DNA of 64,000 nt from Noviherbaspirillum suwonense. Lineage in GTDB: Bacteria; Pseudomonadota; Gammaproteobacteria; Burkholderiales; Burkholderiaceae_D. The stretch covers positions 62,001 to 126,000 of the forward strand of contig NZ_FXUL01000004.1 in the NCBI RefSeq assembly GCF_900182955.1, in the 5' to 3' direction. Below, one piece after another: positions 57,164 to 64,000 of this stretch. The position numbers and the translations under genes were made by a program. How positions within the stretch are numbered: the stretch's first letter is position 1; each line of letters starts with the position of its first letter. The notes beneath the pieces are model-generated. The model made no database searches, was not told the origin of the DNA, and saw nothing but the letters and a program-made list of their open reading frames with translations.

Positions 57164-58351
57164 CTAGAAGAATTCCACGCTGCCGCTGGCGTCCTCGCGG
57201 TGCAGCAGGCGTTCCGCGACCAGCTGGTCGTAGAACTGGACCTGGTTCCTGCCATGCTGCTTCGCGTAATACAGCGCCTGGTCGGCATGGCCGAGCACCA
57301 CGACCGGCGTGTCGCTGCTGATGCTGACGAAGCCGAGGCTGATCGTGACCCGGCCCACCTGCGGGAAGTCGTACTGCTCGATCGCCCGGCGCAGGCGCTC
57401 GAACACCATCGTCGCATTTTCCTTCGTCGCCGACCTGAGCAGGATGACGAATTCCTCGCCGCCGAAACGAAAGATCCTTTCATTGGCCCGGAATGACGAT
57501 TTCAGCAGGTTGGCCAGCAGGATCAGCACTTCGTCGCCGTACAGGTGGCCGAAACGGTCGTTGATCTTCTTGAAATGGTCGATGTCCACCACCGCCAGCC
57601 AGTTTTCGCGTGCCTGTTCGGTGTGCCGGCGCTCGGGCTGGCCCGGCTGCGCATGCGGCTTCGGCTGATGGCATTGCGCGGTCATCCGCGCAAACCTGGC
57701 GTCGAAGGTTTTCCGGTTCAGCAGGCCCGTCAGCGAGTCGCGCTCGCTGTAGTCGAGCAGGCTCTGGTGATTCGAGTAGACCTTGACGATGCCTTCGATG
57801 AGGATGCGGCTATCGGCATCGCACGGCGTCGCATAGGCAAGAAGGATGCAGCACTGGATACGGTCGTTCAGCCATACCGGCAGCCAGATCAGGTGCTGTC
57901 CGTTCCCGTCGTCCGCTTCCACCGGGCAGGCGCGGCGCCGTATGCCATCCGCAAGCGGCTGCGGGCAGGGCTCCTGCCGGCTTGCTTCATCGGTCCCGGC
58001 CGCGTCGTCGAAGTAGGCGCGCACCGTGTCCTGCTCGATCACGGCCGTGGCTTGCGTGTACAGCCTGCCGTTCGCCTGCGTCACGTCGAGCATCGTGGCC
58101 GACAGCGCGCCGGTCATACGGTACAGCGCCGTGATGGTCGTCAGGTCGAGCTGGTCATGCTCGCGGCAGCGGGTCATTTCCGCGAGGTGATGGAGGAATG
58201 CTTTCAACGGGTTTCCCTGGCCTGCCAGCAGCGACACCGTCGCCGGTTTTGTTGCCGCGGGAAATGGTTGGTCATGCGCGGCAGGCGCGCGCGGCGGCTT
58301 GTCGCGCAGCGTTCCCATTTCGTGCAGCGGTGCAGGCAAGTCTCTCGGCAT
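57164..58351 (-). CDS. diguanylate cyclase with GAF-like sensor
   Basis: A 395-residue soluble protein. An N-terminal GAF-like region (about 60-200) precedes a GGDEF domain (about 210-380). The signature is intact as FRFGGEEFVIL (GGEEF) and the metal loop is VVDIDHFKKINDRFGH, so it is probably active. The start is placed at ATG 58351; a TTG at 58381 would add ten residues. The signal sensed is unknown. Confidence 0.88.
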   Translation of the reverse strand: MPRDLPAPLHEMGTLRDKPPRAPAAHDQPFPAATKPATVSLLAGQGNPLKAFLHHLAEMTRCREHDQLDLTTITALYRMTGALSATMLDVTQANGRLYTQATAVIEQDTVRAYFDDAAGTDEASRQEPCPQPLADGIRRRACPVEADDGNGQHLIWLPVWLNDRIQCCILLAYATPCDADSRILIEGIVKVYSNHQSLLDYSERDSLTGLLNRKTFDARFARMTAQCHQPKPHAQPGQPERRHTEQARENWLAVVDIDHFKKINDRFGHLYGDEVLILLANLLKSSFRANERIFRFGGEEFVILLRSATKENATMVFERLRRAIEQYDFPQVGRVTISLGFVSISSDTPVVVLGHADQALYYAKQHGRNQVQFYDQLVAERLLHREDASGSVEFF

Positions 58352-58817
58352 GGCGGCATCATCCTCGTCCCGGGTCGGCAATTCAAGCAGTTCGGGCGTT
58401 GTCCCGAGATGCCCGGCCAGCGACCGCCCGTTCGAGACCGTTTACCTGATATGGAATAATTCTATTTTAGAAATAATGCGAAGAGGAATTATTCTGCAGG
58501 GTTTCCCCCATTTTTGTCATTTGCTGTTGCTCATTGGCAGCAACCGGAAGGCAGTCGAACCATGCTTCCGGCGCAAGGATCGTGCAGATATGCAATCTCC
58601 CGTCGATCGTGATACCCATTCGGCCATCCTGGACCAGCGGCGCCCGGTGCTGCGTTGGCAGCGGTTTGGTATCCGGTAGCTGACTTTACTTGACGATGAC
58701 CGGCTGTTACCATGAGCTGCGAATGGAACATTGTTTTGCTGTGCGGAACAAATCGGGCGATTGTAGTTTAGTCCCGTAATTTTCCATCGCCGCTTTTAAA
58801 TCGCAGGAGACAACAGC
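58352..58817. other. gene-free divergent region with AT-rich inverted repeat
   Basis: No supported gene lies in these 466 bases. At 58454-58462 and 58486-58494 are GAATAATTC and GAATTATTC, exact reverse complements 23 bases apart, in an AT-rich island unlike the surroundings. Promoters for the diguanylate cyclase and the SDR operon should lie here but were not placed confidently. Confidence 0.5.
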
Positions 58818-59591
58818 ATGGGCGTCAAGGAATTATTCAAGCTCGACGGCAAGGTGGCATTGATCACCGGCGGTTCGCGCGGACTCGGGCTGCAGATGGC
58901 CGAGGCGCTTGCCGAGATGGGCTGCAGGCTGGCCATCACGGCGCGCAAGGCGGATGAACTCGAGGAAGCGAGAAAGCACCTGGAGGCCATGGGCGCGGAG
59001 GTGCTGACCATCGCGAACGACCTGTCCGACACCGCCGGCATCCCGGGCATGGTCGAGCAGGTGGCCCAGCGCTACGGCACGATAGACATCCTGGTCAACA
59101 ATGCGGGCGCGACCTGGAATGCGCCGGCCGAGGACTATCCCGACCACGCGTGGCACAAGGTGATGAACCTGAATGTCGATGCGCTGTTTTTCGTGGCCCG
59201 CGAAGTCGGCCGGCGCTGCATGATCCCGCAGCAATCGGGCAAGATCATCAACATCGCCTCGGTCGCCGGCCTGCGCGGCAGCGCGACCAATGTCACCACG
59301 ATTGCCTATCACACGTCCAAGGCCGCCGCCGTCAACATGACCCGCGCGCTGGCCTCCGAATGGGGCAAGTACAACATCAATGTCAATGCGATCTGCCCGG
59401 GCTTCTTCCCGTCCAAGATGTCGGCCGGCCTGCTGGAAAAAGTAGGCGACGCGATCATCGCGCGGGCGCCGCTGCATCGCATCGGCGGTGAAGAAGACCT
59501 GAAGGGTTCGGTCGTGTTCCTGGCCAGCGAGGCGTCGCGCCACATCACCGGCCAGGCGCTGGCGGTCGATGGCGGCGTCACCGCTGTTTGA
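58818..59591 (+). CDS. SDR family oxidoreductase
   Basis: A 257-residue classical SDR: ITGGSRGLGLQMAEALAEMG for the cofactor, NNAGATWNAP, catalytic Ser in NIASVAGL and the YHTSK pair. AGGAGA precedes the ATG. It is the first gene of a five-gene operon with a kinase, an acyl-CoA dehydrogenase, an acyl-CoA ligase and another SDR, so a hydroxyacyl or ketoacyl-CoA substrate is likely. Confidence 0.92.
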   Translation: MGVKELFKLDGKVALITGGSRGLGLQMAEALAEMGCRLAITARKADELEEARKHLEAMGAEVLTIANDLSDTAGIPGMVEQVAQRYGTIDILVNNAGATWNAPAEDYPDHAWHKVMNLNVDALFFVAREVGRRCMIPQQSGKIINIASVAGLRGSATNVTTIAYHTSKAAAVNMTRALASEWGKYNINVNAICPGFFPSKMSAGLLEKVGDAIIARAPLHRIGGEEDLKGSVVFLASEASRHITGQALAVDGGVTAV

Positions 59592-59636
59592 GTCTTATCT
59601 CCCATCCATAGTGGACGGCCGCGCGCCGTTGATTTC

Positions 59637-60716
59637 ATGAGTTCAGATCCGCAGGACCGTTTTACAGGCACCCGTCCGGTGTCGCCGCAGCATGTGTTCG
59701 ATATCCCTAAATTGTCGGCCTGGATGCGGGCCAATGTCGAAGGCTTCAGCGGCGAGCTGACGCTGGAGCAATTCAAGGGCGGCCAGTCCAACCCGACCTT
59801 CCTGCTCGCCGCCGGCGGGCGCAAGTACGTGATGCGCCGCAAGCCGCCCGGCACGCTGCTGCCGTCGGCCCATGCGGTCGACCGCGAATACAGGGTGATC
59901 AGCGCGCTTGCCAATACCGACGTGCCGGTCGCCAGGGCCTATGCGCTGTGCGAGGACGACAGCATCATCGGCACTGCGTTCTACATCATGGATTATGTCG
60001 AGGGCCGCATCCTGTGGAACTCGGCGCTGCCCGACCACAGCCCGGCCGAGCGGGCCGCGCTGTTCGATGAAATGAACCGCGTGATCGCCGCGCTGCACAG
60101 CGTCGACTACCAGGCGGTCGGGCTGGAAAGCTACGGCAAGCCGGGCAACTTCCTGGAGCGCCAGGTGGCGCGCTGGACCAAGCAGTACCGTGCCTCGGAG
60201 ACCGAGCGCATCGAGGCCGTGGAAAACCTGATCGCCTGGCTGCCGCAGCACATCCCGTCAGGCGACGAGACCCGCATCGTGCATGGCGACTACCGCATCG
60301 ACAACGTGATCTTCCATCCGACCGAGCCGCGCATCCTGGCGGTGCTGGACTGGGAACTGTCGACGCTGGGCCATCCGCTGGCCGACTTCGCCTATCACTG
60401 CATGACCTGGCGCATGCCGCCGGGGCCGTCGCGCGGCATGGCGGGACTGGACCTGCCGGCGCTGGGCATCCCGACCGAAGAGCAATACCTGGCGGCTTAC
60501 TGCCGCCGCACCGGCCGCGACGGCATTTCGCAGAGCGACTGGGAGTACTACATGGTGTTCAACATGTTCCGCCTGACCGGCATCCTGCAGGGCATCATGG
60601 CGCGGGCGCTGCAGGGCAATGCGTCCAGCGCCGAGGCCATGGCTGCCGGCAAGCGGGCGCGCCCGCTCGCCGAACTGGCGTGGCAACTGGTCGAACGCAT
60701 ACAACAACGCAACTAA
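59637..60716 (+). CDS. APH-family phosphotransferase, ACAD10/11 or LvaA type
   Basis: A 359-residue kinase-like protein of the aminoglycoside phosphotransferase fold. RIVHGDYRIDNVIFHP (catalytic loop, about 213-228) and ILAVLDWELSTLGHPLADFA (metal-binding Asp) are typical. Together with the adjacent acyl-CoA dehydrogenase it matches the two halves of animal ACAD10/11 and the LvaA kinase, which phosphorylate 4-hydroxyacyl-CoA. The substrate here is inferred. It lies 45 bases after the SDR. Confidence 0.88.
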   Translation: MSSDPQDRFTGTRPVSPQHVFDIPKLSAWMRANVEGFSGELTLEQFKGGQSNPTFLLAAGGRKYVMRRKPPGTLLPSAHAVDREYRVISALANTDVPVARAYALCEDDSIIGTAFYIMDYVEGRILWNSALPDHSPAERAALFDEMNRVIAALHSVDYQAVGLESYGKPGNFLERQVARWTKQYRASETERIEAVENLIAWLPQHIPSGDETRIVHGDYRIDNVIFHPTEPRILAVLDWELSTLGHPLADFAYHCMTWRMPPGPSRGMAGLDLPALGIPTEEQYLAAYCRRTGRDGISQSDWEYYMVFNMFRLTGILQGIMARALQGNASSAEAMAAGKRARPLAELAWQLVERIQQRN

Positions 60717-60728
60717 TCGGAGACGACG

Positions 60729-61976
<1,248 letters not shown>

Positions 61977-62001
61977 TTTAATCTAGAGGAAGCCGTTACC
62001 C

Positions 62002-63672
62002 ATGTCGGACCGTCATCTGGCCTTCTGGCCGAAGACCCAGCCGCGGCACCTGTCGCTGCCGAACACCCACCTGTTCTACAACGCGGAGGTGTCGGCCGCG
62101 CGCTATCCCGACAAGCCCTACCTGGTGTTCTACGACACCCCGGTGACCTTCGGCCAGTTCAAGGACGAGGCCGAGCGCATCGCCGGCTACCTGCAGAACG
62201 AATGCGGTGTGAAGAAGGGCGACCGGGTGCTGCTGTACCTGCAGAACAGCCCGCAGTTCGTGCTCGCGTATTACGGCATCCTGCGTGCCGATGCGGTGGT
62301 GGTGCCGGTCAATCCGATGAACATGACCGAGGAGCTGCGCCACTATGTGAGCGACACCGGCGCCACGGTCGCGTTCGCGCCGCAGGACCTGATGGGCCAC
62401 ATCGCGCCGCTGCTCGACGAGGGCCTGCGGCATATCGTCGCGGTCTCCTATGGCGATTACATCCGGGCCGGGCATGACTACCCGGTGCCGGCCTATATCG
62501 CCGCGCCGCGCGCGCATTTCGATTTGCCGGGCGTGATCCCGTGGACCGACATGCTGGCGCGCGGCCTGCGTCCCGGGCCCATGACCGCCGGCCCGGACGA
62601 CCTCGCGGTGATGCCCTATACCTCCGGCACCACCGGCCATCCGAAGGGCTGCATGCATACCCACCGCAGCGTGATGTACAACGCGGTGGCCGGCATGACC
62701 TGGGTCGGCACGCAGGCCGACTCGGTGCTGCTGTCGGTGCTGCCTTTCTTCCATGTGACCGGCATGCAGGGCAGCATGAACACGCCGCTGTATGCGGGCG
62801 CCACGCTGGTGATGCTGCCGCGCTGGGACCGCGACACCGCGGCGCGGCTGATCCAGCGCTACCGGGTCAACGGCGTGCAGCTGATCTCGGCGATGGTGGT
62901 CGACCTGCTGTCCAACCCGGACATCACCGACTATGACCTTTCCAGCATCACCCGCATCAGCGGCGGCGGCGCGGCGATGCCGGAAGCCATCGCGCAGAAG
63001 CTCAACGACATGCTGGGCATACCGTACGTCGAAGGCTACGGCATGTCCGAGACCATGGCGGCGACCCACCTGAACCCGATGCAGCGGCCCAAGAAGCAGT
63101 GCCTGGGCATGCCGCTGTACGACGTCGACTCCCGCGTGGTCGATACGCAGACGCTGCTCGAAGTGCCGCAGGGCGAGGCCGGCGAGATCATCGTCAGCGG
63201 ACCGCAGGTGATGCAGGGCTACTGGAACAACCCGGGCGCCACGCAGGACGCATTCATCGAGCGCGACGGCAAGCGCTTCCTGCGCACCGGCGACATCGCG
63301 ATGATCGACGAGGACGGCTATTTCTTCATGGTCGACCGATTGAAGCGCATGATCAACGCGTCCGGCTTCAAGGTCTGGCCGGCCGAGGTCGAGGCGCTGC
63401 TGTATCACCACCCGGCGATCCGGGAAGCCTGCATCATCGCCGCGCCGGACGAGAAGCGCGGCGAGACCGTGAAGGCGGTGGTGGTGCTGAAGGACGCCTA
63501 TCGCGGCGAGGTCAGCGAACAGGACATCGTCGACTGGGCCCATGCGAACATGGCGGCCTACAAGAGTCCGCGCATCGTCGAGTTCCGCGACGCGCTGCCG
63601 AAGTCCGGCTCGGGCAAGGTGATGTGGCGCGAGATGCAGGAACAGGCGATGGCTGCGGCCGTGAAAAACTAG
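62002..63672 (+). CDS. acyl-CoA synthetase (AMP-binding)
   Basis: A 556-residue adenylate-forming enzyme. It has MPYTSGTTGHPKGCMHTHRS (AMP-binding P-loop, about 205-224), VEGYGMSETMAATHLNP, RTGDIAMIDEDGYFFMVDR and the C-terminal lysine region PKSGSGKVMWR. It would activate a fatty or hydroxy acid for the operon. It begins 25 bases after the ACAD gene. Confidence 0.93.
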   Translation: MSDRHLAFWPKTQPRHLSLPNTHLFYNAEVSAARYPDKPYLVFYDTPVTFGQFKDEAERIAGYLQNECGVKKGDRVLLYLQNSPQFVLAYYGILRADAVVVPVNPMNMTEELRHYVSDTGATVAFAPQDLMGHIAPLLDEGLRHIVAVSYGDYIRAGHDYPVPAYIAAPRAHFDLPGVIPWTDMLARGLRPGPMTAGPDDLAVMPYTSGTTGHPKGCMHTHRSVMYNAVAGMTWVGTQADSVLLSVLPFFHVTGMQGSMNTPLYAGATLVMLPRWDRDTAARLIQRYRVNGVQLISAMVVDLLSNPDITDYDLSSITRISGGGAAMPEAIAQKLNDMLGIPYVEGYGMSETMAATHLNPMQRPKKQCLGMPLYDVDSRVVDTQTLLEVPQGEAGEIIVSGPQVMQGYWNNPGATQDAFIERDGKRFLRTGDIAMIDEDGYFFMVDRLKRMINASGFKVWPAEVEALLYHHPAIREACIIAAPDEKRGETVKAVVVLKDAYRGEVSEQDIVDWAHANMAAYKSPRIVEFRDALPKSGSGKVMWREMQEQAMAAAVKN

Positions 63673-63687
63673 GAAGAGGAGACAGGC

Positions 63688-64000
63688 ATGCGATTCACAG
63701 ACAGGGTGGCCATCATCACCGGCGCGGCCAGCGGCATCGGCCGCGCCACCGCGCAAAGGCTGTACGACGAAGGCGCGGCGATTGCGCTGGTGGACCGCAA
63801 CGAGGAAGCGCTGGCAACCTTTGCCGCGTCGCTGCCGGATGCGCAGCGCGTGCTGTGGCGCTCGTTCGACATCGGCGACGAAGCCGAGGTCGAGCGTTTC
63901 ATTGCCGACGTGCAGAGCCGGCATGGGCACATCGACGTGCTGTGCAACAACGCCGGCATTGCCGGCGGCGATTATTCGGCGATCAGCGAGACCGATACCG
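63688..64000 (+). CDS. SDR family oxidoreductase, 3' end outside window
   Basis: An open frame from ATG 63688 (MRFTDRVAIITGAASGIGRA), behind a strong AGGAAGAGGAGA, running off the end of the window after 104 complete codons. It has the cofactor motif TGAASGIG and CNNAGIAGGDYS. It is the fifth gene of the acyl-CoA cluster. Confidence 0.9.
   Translation, partial: MRFTDRVAIITGAASGIGRATAQRLYDEGAAIALVDRNEEALATFAASLPDAQRVLWRSFDIGDEAEVERFIADVQSRHGHIDVLCNNAGIAGGDYSAISETDT

Noticed and set aside
58531-58731. 66-codon minus-strand frame in the gap upstream of the SDR operon
   Set aside because: No ribosome-binding site, no recognisable sequence, and it crosses probable promoter DNA.

Overview
The window is a GC-rich chromosomal segment of a motile, aerobic betaproteobacterium. 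Separate nuoC and nuoD genes in a 14-gene complex I operon, a DUF2818 gene after nuoN, the thrS-infC-rpmI-rplT-pheS-pheT-ihfA-merR order, PHB/ketone-body genes and an flhDC-motAB-cheYA block together suggest Burkholderiales, most likely Oxalobacteraceae (Herbaspirillum/Massilia/Noviherbaspirillum-like). The placement is inferred from gene content and order only.

Layout. 1-1.3 kb: end of tpiA, secG and tRNA-Leu(GAG). 1.4-16.5 kb: nuoA-N plus a DUF2818 gene. 16.5-18.9 kb: a NUDIX hydrolase and, convergent to it, ETF-ubiquinone oxidoreductase. 19-24.6 kb: acyl-CoA/ketone-body genes (SDR, thioesterase, PAS-LuxR regulator, scoAB, bdhA, an alpha/beta hydrolase, a RidA-like protein). 24.6-27.1 kb: relA and tRNA-Val(GAC). 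27.3-28.4 kb: a bactofilin-like membrane protein. 28.4-36.4 kb: the translation operon thrS to merR. 36.4-38.5 kb: leuA behind a long leader. 38.5-43.3 kb: small, mostly exported proteins and an SLC13-type transporter. 43.4-48.7 kb: a GGDEF-family protein, a ChaN-like lipoprotein, an unknown gene and an omega-aminotransferase. 49.3-56.3 kb: flhDC, a membrane methyltransferase, motAB, a CheZ-like protein, cheY and cheA. 56.4-57.1 kb: a manganese riboswitch and mntP. 57.2-58.4 kb: an active-type diguanylate cyclase. 58.8-64 kb: SDR, APH-type kinase, acyl-CoA dehydrogenase, acyl-CoA ligase and the start of another SDR.

How it fits together. Complex I and ETF-QO feed electrons into the quinone pool, the latter from acyl-CoA dehydrogenases such as the one at 60.7 kb. 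scoAB and bdhA handle acetoacetate and 3-hydroxybutyrate. The final cluster looks like an unfused version of the animal ACAD10/11 (or bacterial Lva) module for 4-hydroxyacyl-CoA breakdown. relA, infC, the tRNA synthetases and leuA link amino-acid supply to translation.

Most interesting signals. (1) Short leader ORFs whose repeated codons match the product of the next gene: five Leu codons, three of them CTA, before leuA; six Phe codons before pheS; three Thr codons and a terminator before thrS. (2) FliA-like promoters before flhDC and motA. (3) A CheZ-like protein with the D-xxx-Q catalytic pair. (4) The split kinase plus ACAD module. (5) A cluster of DnaA-box-like sites. (6) A 14-bp element shared by two promoters of the ketone-body cluster. 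No CRISPR array, prophage, transposase or obvious new defence system was seen.
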